This document shows, one piece after another, positions 17,601-23,394 of a stretch of DNA of 34,789 bases (the stretch's first letter is position 1; each line of letters opens with the position of its first letter). The translations under genes and the position numbers were made by a program. The notes beneath the pieces are model-generated. The model was given only the letters and a program-made list of their open reading frames with translations. It did no database searches and was not told where the DNA came from. Source of the stretch: Clostridiales bacterium. GTDB taxonomy: Bacteria > Bacillota > Clostridia > Oscillospirales > UBA644. The DNA is taken from contig JAEEJJ010000178.1 in NCBI GenBank assembly GCA_016281805.1, positions 1-34,789 of the forward strand, written 5' to 3'.

Positions 17601-17860
17601 ATTATGATGCAAAAGCCGGAAGCACGGTAATAACGATCAAGCCCTCCGCACTGCAAAAGATCATTGCCGGCGCGCACATTATCACCGTAAACTTTGACGA
17701 CGGAACGGCTGCTGCGATCATCAACATAACCGTATCACAGTCTCAGATCGAAAATCCCGAAACAAGCGATGACAATATCTGGATATGGATCATTCTTGCG
17801 GCGGCTTCGGTTGTTTGTGTTTGCGCTGCAGTCCTCCTGGCTAAAAAGAAAAAACAGTAA
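11642..17860 (+). CDS. 2072-residue modular cell-surface protein with InlB B-repeats and beta-helix domains
   Basis: A signal peptide (residues 1 to about 26, ending NTAA) leads into a beta-helix-like domain (about 35-250) of the Cthe_2159 carbohydrate-binding type. Next come nine InlB B-type (Listeria-Bacteroides, Flg_new) repeats of about 65-70 residues, five built on YTVTFDANGHG and FGGWYSDKE, the rest more divergent. Between them lie two SpaA-like prealbumin domains ending EKNAPEGY and EKTAPEGY with a degenerate third, and a duplicated KVENGTWSDGKT module. A duplicated EGYNAEEQQ module and a second, longer beta-helix (about 1055-1450) with many ISGG-type turns follow. The C-terminus NPETSDD, then a hydrophobic helix and AKKKKQ, looks like a sortase signal with an unusual motif. 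RBS AGGAGGT is optimal. It is probably an adhesin or polysaccharide-binding surface protein; ligand unknown. Confidence 0.9.
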   Translation: MTKKRILSLMISFIMIFTVIPLNTAAEGSDEPVVPGETLTVYPLWIAGTQVTEDNVNDILNDGGKAKYDPETKTLTFNNLKISECETVIRAEDDLTVTGILTATGKTAGITADKTLTFTGDKTQIAITANNGIAVKAASIAVKSGKLTVFGNGADGNGLYAKSGNIEITGGTVESTSTGYAIYAVNNFAVSGEKTSVTASGRKPAIITEKGTIKISSPLAVTAPEGGKLGKDSKRIYESDGKTSALSVTIKKPASYTVTFNVNGHGSAPEAQTVESGSTAAKPKDLTEDGWVFGGWYSDKECTKEYDFSTPVTAAVTVFAKWTEKTYSISVLCTDGNSKPVNGAEMQLISSDGSVLSEWTSSSKPQIVENLTAGEYTIHEKNAPEGYLTASDESFAAGKDTEVVISHQIISFIIKYNVENGTWSDGKTAEKTETVEYGSKPANVPTKMKAAEGYADGEWDTDPSSAEITEEKTFTYTFKEIPKYTVTFDANGHGRAPEAQTVESGKTAAKPKDLTEDGWVFGGWYSDKEYTKEYVFSTPVTASVTVFAKWTEKTYSVNVLSVDGTSDPLEGAVLQLKKDGKVIAEWTSGPTAHTIEGLTPGIYTVCEKTAPEGYFKAGDIDFTIRGTDESVTVSHQQTKVDIYPSDETGTALSSTSPLQIQITDPEGNVAESWTSWGFHSIEKLKTGVKYTIHILKQPLDFQTKDQTFTINADGTIDYSGLNHGNTLYLIFMRAYEVKYKVENGTWSDGKTGEKTEWVIKGEKPADVPTGMKASEGYENGAWDKDPSSTEITEAKTFTYTFTEIPKFTVTFDANGHGTAPASQSVERGRTAAKPKDPTDDGWLFSGWYSDKECTEEYVFSTPVTAGITVFAKWAEITYSVTVDPTSIEFSAEEGYNAEEQQELYKEMTAASTGTGEVEFIMGGFKESSMYEQFGLIVGGMTATVYPLEGLSAGTYTAVVRITDFEDRFEEIEIPVTFTVNPAKFFTVTFDANGHGKAPDAQSVQRGKTAENPGDLTEKGWVFGGWYSDKECTKEYDFSTPVGDDITVFAKWTEKVPDVLYPVWIGSVQVNSDNKDDILNDDGNAKFDPETNTLTLNSPSVSGEHENAGIYSALDGELKITGKADVTGTVSGIYAENGLVFEDAEITATATGKDSDAIIAKNGNITVSDGNVTAASVKGCGMHATNGGVTVSGESTVVNITAGKGIDAAKDIDIQSGSVTVTATESDCISSGSGNILIADGTVVANATGEKSNGIYTQKGDITISGGDVSAAAIGERATVAIYANGGSIHISGGTVKADGEYWGIYSFKGNIDISGKDTDVTVSGQLYAVHTEKGKISVSGGKITATSQMKSFLSDTGDIDISGGTIIAKTTSDTSGVGISSLKGNINISGEDTVVTADGTRSAIQAKNGKITISDPLGIDEPTAGTLDDESHNIQTKDGEITTHAVIRKVTKYTVTFDANGHGTAPEEQKVQKGHTAQKPEDPTKDGCVFDGWYSDKECKKEYDFETPVDKDITLFAKWTTYSFTVTPSSVKITAAEGYNAEEQQDLYKDIKASSTGTGKISAVAAGFTEASMYEKFGLIVGGMTATVYPKAGLAAGTYTATVKIEDIEDRCDPVEVKVTLTVKAAPTYTVIFDGNGGTVTPSSVLTGKGGKISAAPVPKRSGYQFEGWYTAKNGGKKITKDTVFTANAVVYAHWKAVEDDNIYILTYRSDGGSAVASTVHKSGTTVKLTAVPKRAGYTFKGWYADPANIYKITSIKMTGDKTVYAGWIKNDDYSGGSNVNVQYTLTYNTKGGIALSSSKHYAGSTVKLTAVPTREGYTFDGWYSDYTLTERITSVKMTGDKTVYAGWKEDHIVVIITDGRERTEVTTVSDGGKITEPKDPKKDGYTFGGWFADQALTVPFNFSKPVTTDIAVYAKWIKNETPAPVPEKEPEAPVFYTVTSGSIGIWERDSQQTYGITVKRSEKDETCFSHFRSVEIDGDALVKGVDYDAKAGSTVITIKPSALQKIIAGAHIITVNFDDGTAAAIINITVSQSQIENPETSDDNIWIWIILAAASVVCVCAAVLLAKKKKQ
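12407..17399 (+). repeat. Nine intragenic B-type repeats in the surface protein gene
   Basis: Units lie at about 12407-12616, 13091-13300, 14060-14266, 14594-14803, 15998-16198, 16526-16729, 16751-16951, 16991-17188 and 17201-17399. Units 1, 2 and 4 are nearly identical at the DNA level over about 60-75 nt around CGGCTGGTATTCCGATAAAG; units 1 and 2 differ at two positions over 77 nt. The last four are divergent and lie close together. Confidence 0.85.
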
Positions 17861-17881
17861 ATAACTTTTTGTAAACGATAT

Positions 17882-17914
17882 GGACGTCCGGCAAAAACCG
17901 GACGTCCTTTTTTT
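17882..17914 (+). terminator. Strong intrinsic terminator after the surface protein gene
   Basis: GGACGTCCGG (17882-17891) and CCGGACGTCC (17898-17907) form a perfect 10-bp stem with a 6-nt loop, followed by seven T residues. Confidence 0.95.
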
Positions 17915-17936
17915 GATCGGATCATCAAATCAAATC

Positions 17937-17965
17937 TTGACAACGCATCAATAATATGGTATATT
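17937..17965 (+). promoter_or_regulatory. SigA-type promoter for the lipoprotein phosphatase unit
   Basis: TTGACA (17937-17942), 17-nt spacer, TATATT (17960-17965), placed just after the terminator and about 70 nt before the ATG. Confidence 0.75.
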
Positions 17966-18037
17966 TTAGCGGATACGCGAATTGAATACATAAAAAATGT
18001 TAGAAAGCGAAATAGTTTTTCAATACAGGAGAATGAC

Positions 18038-19165
18038 ATGAATAAAAGAACTTTCTCACTTCTTCTTGCCGCATTATTGCTTATCACCATGCTTGCGGGA
18101 TGCGGAAGCAAAACTGAAATCACCACAGGTGACGTGGGTGTTGTATATGATGAGGAATTCGGCAATGTTTATATTGAACCGACGATCGATGAGTTCAACG
18201 CGATGGGCTTTTCGTTCGGCGACAGCGTAAACATAACTTTCGATAACGGCAAAAGCTATGAAGATATTCCGTATTATTCCGGATATTACTGCCCTGTGGG
18301 ATCAATGCTTGCGTGCGGATATCCCGGTTACCCGCATGTTGTTATTGCAAGGAACTACGGTGCTTCGACCTGGGAAGAATTTGAGATGACCGAACAGTCG
18401 CGCGTTACGGTCACACTGAATGAAAAAGGCAAATATCTCGCTGTTCAGGAGCTTTACGCTCTTAAGTATTCCGATGAACGCAATGATTTTGACTCTGATA
18501 TCATTTTTGCAAATTACCGCGAAGTTGTCGGCGGAAGCCTTAAAAGCGGCAGTTTTTACCGTTCCGCATCGCCCTGCGATAATCAGCATAAAAGAGCCGC
18601 CTGCACAAACGCACTTGCGGAACAGACGGGAATAAAGTTTGTGCTCAATCTATCGGACAATGAAAAGAAATATACCGCATACACCGAAGCTGATGATTTC
18701 AATTCCGAATACTACGACTCGCTTTACCGCAGCGGCAACGTTCTTCTGCTCGGTCTTAACGCAAACTACCGTTCAGAAGCATTTGCAAAAACCGTTTCAG
18801 AGGCTCTTCTTACGGCAACGGAGCACGAAACGCCGTGTCTTATACACTGCGTTGAAGGAAAAGACAGAACAGGCTTTTTATGCGCCCTTATTCTTGCGCT
18901 TGCCGATGCCGACGCACAGGAAATAATCGATGATTATATGATGACATACTATAATTATTACGGTGTAACAAAAGAAAAAACTCCTGACCGTTACAATGCG
19001 GTTCAGGGCAACGTAAACGATTTTCTTTATTTTATGTGCGATGCGCAAAACGGCACTTCTGTCGATTCTCTCGATATAAAGAATGGCGCAGAAAATTATC
19101 TCCGTCTCGGCGGACTCAACGACGAACAGATATCGCAGATAGAAGCGTATCTTACCGGGAAATAA
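18038..19165 (+). CDS. Lipoprotein tyrosine phosphatase with SAM-HAT-C-like N-terminal domain
   Basis: A lipobox ending LAGC places Cys22 as the lipid anchor, so the enzyme should face outward. The C-terminal half (about 160-370) matches the bacterial Y_phosphatase3 type of protein tyrosine phosphatase: GSFYRSASP, TGIKFVLNLSD and the P-loop HCVEGKDRTGF with nucleophile Cys271 and Arg277. The region at about 45-140 (FGDSVNITFDNG, PYYSGYY, VVIARNYGAS, SRVTVTLNEKG) resembles the C-terminal beta-barrel of SAM hydroxide adenosyltransferases; this link rests on pattern only. Possible substrates are phosphotyrosine peptides or phosphoinositides, which the sequence does not settle. The RBS is AGGAGAA. 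The next gene starts 41 nt downstream and the unit runs to a terminator at 20122. Confidence 0.85.
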   Translation: MNKRTFSLLLAALLLITMLAGCGSKTEITTGDVGVVYDEEFGNVYIEPTIDEFNAMGFSFGDSVNITFDNGKSYEDIPYYSGYYCPVGSMLACGYPGYPHVVIARNYGASTWEEFEMTEQSRVTVTLNEKGKYLAVQELYALKYSDERNDFDSDIIFANYREVVGGSLKSGSFYRSASPCDNQHKRAACTNALAEQTGIKFVLNLSDNEKKYTAYTEADDFNSEYYDSLYRSGNVLLLGLNANYRSEAFAKTVSEALLTATEHETPCLIHCVEGKDRTGFLCALILALADADAQEIIDDYMMTYYNYYGVTKEKTPDRYNAVQGNVNDFLYFMCDAQNGTSVDSLDIKNGAENYLRLGGLNDEQISQIEAYLTGK

Positions 19166-19206
19166 GAAAAAAATATCGATACGAATAATAATACGGAGGA
19201 AAACAA

Positions 19207-19545
19207 GTGACTGTAAATGTTTATGAACAGTATTTTGCGGCGGAGTGCAACGCAAACGGAGTAAAAAGGCACGGTGCGCTCTGTATGCTGATTTCGGATT
19301 CTGAAAACGGATATATCCGCTATGAAACCGCCGTAACATTTTTTCCCTATAACGCTCCGGACGATTTTGCGATCTCTTACGACGCGTATTTCAGCGAAGT
19401 GATATACGAAGGCAAAGGAAGAAGATCTAAAAAACGCGAAAAAATGTTTATGGAGTCATTTCGCGATAAAATCGACGCTCTTGCCGCAAAAGCAAACGGA
19501 AAAGTATTCTGGGATAAGCCGCTGAAAGATGCGCGGGAAGGCTGA
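19207..19545 (+). CDS. Hypothetical protein, 112 residues
   Basis: I do not recognise this protein. It starts at GTG with a GGAGG RBS about 9 nt upstream. It is soluble, without signal peptide or membrane helix. The N-terminal half is rich in aromatic residues (GYIRYETAVTFFPY, AISYDAYFSEVIY). A basic patch GKGRRSKKREK follows, then a short helical tail. Its place 41 nt after the phosphatase gene and before a small membrane protein suggests cotranscription. Codon usage resembles its neighbours. Confidence 0.75.
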   Translation: MTVNVYEQYFAAECNANGVKRHGALCMLISDSENGYIRYETAVTFFPYNAPDDFAISYDAYFSEVIYEGKGRRSKKREKMFMESFRDKIDALAAKANGKVFWDKPLKDAREG

Positions 19546-19601
19546 CAAAACAGCAGGGAGGGCGATAGCTTGGACCCCGAAAAGAAAACGCACATAAAAA
19601 A

Positions 19602-19808
19602 ATGATCGCACCTGTCATTATCACGGTTTTTCTGATCATATATTTTATTATATATTTCGGACTTCTGATTTTTGCGATAGATAATCTTATAATAAGAATA
19701 CTTTTGGGAATTATTCCGCTTATTCTGGGCGCAACGGTAATAGGTTTATGTATTCAGAGAATAAAAGAAATAAATGAAGGTGAAGAAGATGATCTTGGTA
19801 AATACTGA
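19602..19808 (+). CDS. Small two-helix membrane protein, start region broken by an A7 run
   Basis: The 68-residue ORF has two hydrophobic helices (about 3-24 and 28-50) and a charged tail KEINEGEEDDLGKY. Its ATG at 19602 has no RBS. A strong GGAGG (19557-19561) sits 8 nt before a TTG at 19570 that opens a different frame encoding MDPEKKTHIKK, which stops at TGA (19603-19605) right after seven A residues (19596-19602). One extra A, or a -1 slip, would join the two into a 79-residue protein with a normal cytosolic N-terminus. Alternatives are restart at the overlapping ATGA, or a sequencing indel. The gene overlaps ybjQ by 20 nt. Function unknown. Confidence 0.65.
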   Translation: MIAPVIITVFLIIYFIIYFGLLIFAIDNLIIRILLGIIPLILGATVIGLCIQRIKEINEGEEDDLGKY

Positions 19809-20103
19809 TTATATCAGCGGAAAAGAGCTTGAAATGCTCGGTCTTGTAAAAGGAAGCACTATACAGTCCAAAAATATCGGCAGAGATATTACCCAGTCTT
19901 TCAAAACTATCATAGGCGGTGAGCTGAAAGCATATAATGAAATGATGAACGATGCAAGAGCGCTCGCTACAAAGCGTATGGTGGCAGAAGCGGAAAGTAT
20001 GGGCGCTGATGCGGTCGTGAATATCCGCTATGCCTCTTCAGCGATCATGCAGGGGGCTGCTGAAGTTATTGCATACGGGACCGCCGTAAAATTCAAGCAG
20101 TAA
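19789..20103 (+). CDS. YbjQ family (UPF0145, heavy-metal-binding domain) protein
   Basis: The chain of 104 residues contains the family pattern GLVKGSTIQSKNIGRDI...IGGELKAYNEMMNDAR followed by AESMGADAVVNIRY and a closing GTAVKFK. Members form compact oligomeric alpha-beta proteins of unclear role; the Pfam name implies metal binding that has not been shown in general. The track starts at 19774, but the ATG at 19789 with AGGTGAAG upstream gives the usual N-terminus. Start and stop overlap with the membrane protein gene suggest coupled translation. A hairpin terminator follows. Confidence 0.88.
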   Translation: MILVNTDYISGKELEMLGLVKGSTIQSKNIGRDITQSFKTIIGGELKAYNEMMNDARALATKRMVAEAESMGADAVVNIRYASSAIMQGAAEVIAYGTAVKFKQ

Positions 20104-20121
20104 AACCGTAATAAACAAAAA

Positions 20122-20162
20122 AAAAGGATTTCTCAGTAAAAAACTCTGAGAAATCCTTTTTT
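20122..20162. terminator. Bidirectional intrinsic terminator after ybjQ
   Basis: AAAAGGATTTCTCAG (20122-20136) pairs perfectly with CTGAGAAATCCTTTT (20146-20160), with an A-run on the left and more T residues on the right. It serves the plus unit and possibly the minus feo unit. Confidence 0.92.
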
Positions 20163-20198
20163 CAGTATTTTATCTGAAGTAAACGAAAAGCAAAATGA

Positions 20199-20363
20199 TC
20201 ATCCTTTATTTCGCGTTTTATTTTTTACTTTTCCTCCGCATTCACCGTTGCATCCGCCGCAGCAGCCGTTGCATTTGCCTTTTTTTCTTCTTATGACCTG
20301 CCATACCGCAAAAACAAGCAGTATCGCTACAACGCTGATTATTATCCAGTCTATCGGATTCAT
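20199..20363 (-). CDS. FeoB-associated Cys-rich membrane protein
   Basis: The 54-residue protein starts MNPIDWIIISVVAILLVFAVW, a single membrane helix, followed by a basic stretch and a Cys cluster KCNGCCGGCNGECGG. This is the typical FeoB_associated (PF12669) build. The track extends it to a TTG at 20384, but the ATG at 20363 has a GGAG RBS 7 nt away. It starts 10 nt after the feoAB stop. Family members may help ferrous iron passage through FeoB; the role is inferred from context. Confidence 0.9.
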   Translation of the reverse strand: MNPIDWIIISVVAILLVFAVWQVIRRKKGKCNGCCGGCNGECGGKVKNKTRNKG

Positions 20364-20373
20364 TTTTTTCTCC

Positions 20374-22719
20374 TTACGCGCCAAGCAGCATGCCGATCAG
20401 GCTTACGGCAAGCGCCGCTGTCCATGCTATCAGGCACTGCCATACAACGACATAAACCGCCCACTTAAAGCCGAGTTCTCTTCTTATTGACGCTACAGCC
20501 GCAACGCAGGGCGTATAGAGCAAGCTGAAAACAAGAAGAGAAGCAGCAGCGGCAGAGCTTAATACCGCAGATATCCCTCCCTGTGCGCCGAAAAGGACTT
20601 CAAGTGTTGAAACAACGCTTTCTTTTGCCATAAAACCGCTTATAAGCGAAGTAACTATGCGCCAGTCGCCCAGTCCGAGCGGAGCAAAAACGGGAACAAT
20701 AAATCCTGAAATAACGGCAAGCATGCTGTTTTGTGAATTTTCGACTATATTGAAGTGGAAATCGAAAGTCTGAAGGAACCACACGACAACGGTGGCAACA
20801 AGAATGATCGAAAATGCTTTCTGCAAAAAGTCTTTTGCTTTTTCCCATAAAAGCTGAGCAACATTTTTTACGCTCGGCATACGGTAATTCGGCAATTCCA
20901 TAACAAAAGGCACTGCTTCACCCTTAAACATAATTTTTTTGTATAAAAACGCAACGAGAATACCGATTAAAATGCCGAGGACATAAAGACCTATCATGAC
21001 AAGCGCTTTGTATTTCGGAAAAAACGCATCGACAAAAAAAGCATAGATCGGCAGTTTTGCGGTGCAGCTCATAAACGGAGTGAGAAGGATCGTCATTTTT
21101 CTGTCGCGCTCACTCGGTAAAGTTCTCGACGCCATTACTGCAGGCACCGTGCAGCCGAAACCTATAAGCAACGGAACGATACTTCTTCCCGAAAGACCGA
21201 GTTTTCTCAGCAGTTTATCCATCACAAACGCCACGCGCGCTATATATCCGCTGTCTTCAAGCAGTGAAAGAAAGAAGAACATCGTTACAACTATCGGCAG
21301 AAAGCTCAGCACGCTGCCTACGCCTTCAAAAATGCCGTTTATTACAAGACTTCTGAGCACCTCGTTCACGCCGCCTGAGATCATGGCATTATTGATCACA
21401 TCGGTAAGCGCCCCTATACCTTTTTCAAGAAGTTCTTGCAGCCATGCGCCTATAACATTGAAGGTAAGAAAGAATATAATGCCCATAACGCAGATAAAAA
21501 TAGGCAGAGCGGTATATTTTCCCGTAAGAAAACGGTCGATCTTGCGGCTTCTTACGCTTTCCTTGCTCTCTTCCGGTTTTTTTACACATGCGCTGCATAC
21601 TTTCATTATAAACGCAAACCGCATATCTGCTATTGCCGCGCTTCTGTCAAGGCCTCTTTCCTTTTCCATCTGCATCGAAATATGGTCAAGCGTTTCTTTT
21701 TCGTTTTCGTCAAGATCAAGCTGGCTGATTATCAGATTATCGCCCTCTATTGCCTTGCTTGCGGCAAAACGGACGGGAAGACCGACAGCCGTGGCATGGT
21801 CCTCGATAAGATGTCTTACCGCATGAATACAGCGGTGAACGGCGCCTCCGTTATCCTCTTCGCTGCAAAAGTCCTGTCTGAGCGGTTTTTCCTGATATTT
21901 TGCAACGTGGACAGCATGTTCGATAAGTTCGGCTACGCCCTGATTTTTTGAAGCGGAAATTGGTATTACGGGAACGCCGAGCATCGCCTCTATTGTATTT
22001 ATATCAACAGAGCCGCCGTTTCCTGTCACTTCATCCATCATATTAAGAGCAACAACAACGGGAATATCCATCTCCAGCAGCTGCATTGTCAGATACAGAT
22101 TGCGCTCTATATTTGTTGCGTCAACAATGTTTATTATGCCCTTAGGCTTTTCGTTAAGAACAAAGTTTCTCGACACAAGCTCTTCGCTTGAATACGGCGA
22201 CATTGAATATATGCCCGGCAGATCGGTCACGGATGTGTTCGGATGTCCGATTATCGCGCCGTCTTTTCTGTCCACCGTAACGCCGGGAAAGTTGCCTACG
22301 TGCTGCCTTGCGCCCGTAAGCTGATTGAAAAGCGTTGTTTTTCCGGAATTCTGATTGCCTACAAGTGCAAAAGTGAGGATCTCGTTTTCGGGGAGAGGAT
22401 CGCCGCTGCCCTTCGGATGAAAACGCCCGCCTTCTCCAAGTCCCGTATGTTCGCTTATTGCCTCTGCTGTATGCTGTTTTTTTCTGTCGGCAGCAGATGT
22501 CTCTTTTACTTCTATTTTTGCGGCGTCGTCAAGCCTGAGCGTTAGCTCATATCCGTGAAGACAGACCTCGACCGGATCTCCCATCGGGGCATATTTTACG
22601 ACCGTGATCTCCGTTCCGGGAATAATACCCATATCAAGGAAATGCTGGCGTGTTGCGCCCTCTCCGCCCACAGCAGTAACTGACCCGGTATTGCCTACAG
22701 GCAAGTCTTTTAAAGTCAT
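20374..22719 (-). CDS. feoB: Ferrous iron transporter, FeoA-FeoB fusion
   Basis: The first 75 or so residues (LKDLPVGNTGSVTAVGGEG, MGIIPGTEITVVKYAPMGDP) are a complete FeoA SH3-like domain. A linker of about 45 residues leads to the FeoB G domain with GNQNSGKTTLFNQLTG, DLPGIYSMSPYSSEE and NMMDE, a helical GDI-like segment, and a membrane domain with Gate motifs (LIGFGCTVPAVMASRTL and MSCTAKLPIYAFF). At 781 residues the fused length is as expected. The transporter imports Fe2+ under anoxic conditions. It has a consensus promoter 43-71 nt upstream; I saw no clear Fur or DtxR operator. The RBS is weak. Confidence 0.95.
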   Translation of the reverse strand: MTLKDLPVGNTGSVTAVGGEGATRQHFLDMGIIPGTEITVVKYAPMGDPVEVCLHGYELTLRLDDAAKIEVKETSAADRKKQHTAEAISEHTGLGEGGRFHPKGSGDPLPENEILTFALVGNQNSGKTTLFNQLTGARQHVGNFPGVTVDRKDGAIIGHPNTSVTDLPGIYSMSPYSSEELVSRNFVLNEKPKGIINIVDATNIERNLYLTMQLLEMDIPVVVALNMMDEVTGNGGSVDINTIEAMLGVPVIPISASKNQGVAELIEHAVHVAKYQEKPLRQDFCSEEDNGGAVHRCIHAVRHLIEDHATAVGLPVRFAASKAIEGDNLIISQLDLDENEKETLDHISMQMEKERGLDRSAAIADMRFAFIMKVCSACVKKPEESKESVRSRKIDRFLTGKYTALPIFICVMGIIFFLTFNVIGAWLQELLEKGIGALTDVINNAMISGGVNEVLRSLVINGIFEGVGSVLSFLPIVVTMFFFLSLLEDSGYIARVAFVMDKLLRKLGLSGRSIVPLLIGFGCTVPAVMASRTLPSERDRKMTILLTPFMSCTAKLPIYAFFVDAFFPKYKALVMIGLYVLGILIGILVAFLYKKIMFKGEAVPFVMELPNYRMPSVKNVAQLLWEKAKDFLQKAFSIILVATVVVWFLQTFDFHFNIVENSQNSMLAVISGFIVPVFAPLGLGDWRIVTSLISGFMAKESVVSTLEVLFGAQGGISAVLSSAAAASLLVFSLLYTPCVAAVASIRRELGFKWAVYVVVWQCLIAWTAALAVSLIGMLLGA

Positions 22720-22761
22720 TTTATTTTCTTCTCTTTTTTATAAATATTTATGTTGTTTTTA

Positions 22762-22790
22762 ATTATACTTTTTATTTTAGTGTTTGTCAA
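22762..22790 (-). promoter_or_regulatory. SigA-type promoter for feoAB
   Basis: Minus-strand TTGACA (22790-22785), 17-nt spacer and TATAAT (22767-22762). No obvious Fur-box palindrome covers it. Confidence 0.88.
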
Positions 22791-22814
22791 GAGAAAACTT
22801 TTTTTCGCAAAATA

Positions 22815-22836
22815 AAACGGCTTTAAAAAGCCGTTT
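22815..22836 (-). terminator. Hairpin after the 96-residue gene, probable terminator
   Basis: AAACGGCTT (22815-22823) pairs with AAGCCGTTT (22828-22836). The minus-side tail TATTTTGCG is only moderately T-rich, so termination may be partial. Confidence 0.6.
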
Positions 22837-22855
22837 ATTTCGGTTTTAATGTTTG

Positions 22856-23146
22856 TTATCCCTCAAGAGGAGTGATATTAAGAGAAACGAGGTTTTCCTT
22901 TTTATCGGCAACGTCGACCGTTGCGTGATAAAGGTAAGTTTTTCCTTTGCCTGTGGGAGACTCGGTTTCGACCGAACCCGTGATATTGAAACGGCAGGCT
23001 GAAGTGCATGTTTCATCCTGAACGCATTCCGAAATATCGATATCCTTTACCGTATTGCGAAGAATTTTTTCGGAAAAAGCGTTTTTTGATTTAAGCAAAA
23101 AATTCTGAGCTGCTATGCTCTCTTTTGTATCAATAATATTTCCCAT
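22856..23146 (-). CDS. Hypothetical protein with Cys pair, 96 residues
   Basis: I do not recognise a family. The track begins at 23179, but the ATG at 23146 (MGNIIDTKESIAAQNF) has a GAGG RBS and gives 96 residues. The chain is soluble. The middle holds ISECVQDETCTSACRFNITG, three Cys within 10 residues that could bind a metal or form disulphides. The second half alternates as beta-strands (SVETESP, KTYLYHATVDVADKKENLVSLNI). It has its own consensus promoter and is divergent from the RsbU-like gene, so it is probably a single-gene unit. Confidence 0.75.
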   Translation of the reverse strand: MGNIIDTKESIAAQNFLLKSKNAFSEKILRNTVKDIDISECVQDETCTSACRFNITGSVETESPTGKGKTYLYHATVDVADKKENLVSLNITPLEG

Positions 23147-23169
23147 AATTATCCTCTTTTCTTTTTTCA

Positions 23170-23198
23170 AGTATACCACACGGTTTGGATAATGTCAA
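23170..23198 (-). promoter_or_regulatory. SigA-type promoter for the 96-residue gene
   Basis: Minus-strand TTGACA (23198-23193), 17-nt spacer, TATACT (23175-23170), about 24 nt before the ATG. Confidence 0.85.
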
Positions 23199-23299
23199 GA
23201 AGGACAAATGAAAATATATCTGAAATCGTATTTTTTTGAGAATATCTGCATATTTATTTATAAAAAATTGTAAAAAAAAGCGGACAGACAAAAAAGCGG

Positions 23300-23328
23300 T
23301 TGACAATTCAAATTAAAACAAGTATAAT
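23300..23328 (+). promoter_or_regulatory. SigA-type promoter for the RsbU-like phosphatase
   Basis: TTGACA (23300-23305), 17-nt spacer and TATAAT (23323-23328), a full consensus match about 67 nt before the ATG. Confidence 0.9.
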
Positions 23329-23394
23329 AAACTGTATTTTCAAATAAAACGCTTTTACGGTTTTTCACATATAAAATGTAAGGAGATTATTTAT

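Noticed and set aside
20104-20198. Small RNA between ybjQ and the feo unit
   Set aside because: The only structure is the bidirectional terminator; no promoter was seen inside the gap.
21062-21826. 254-residue plus-strand ORF
   Set aside because: It lies opposite the FeoB membrane domain. The Ser/Ile/Arg-rich composition reflects the complementary strand of membrane helices.
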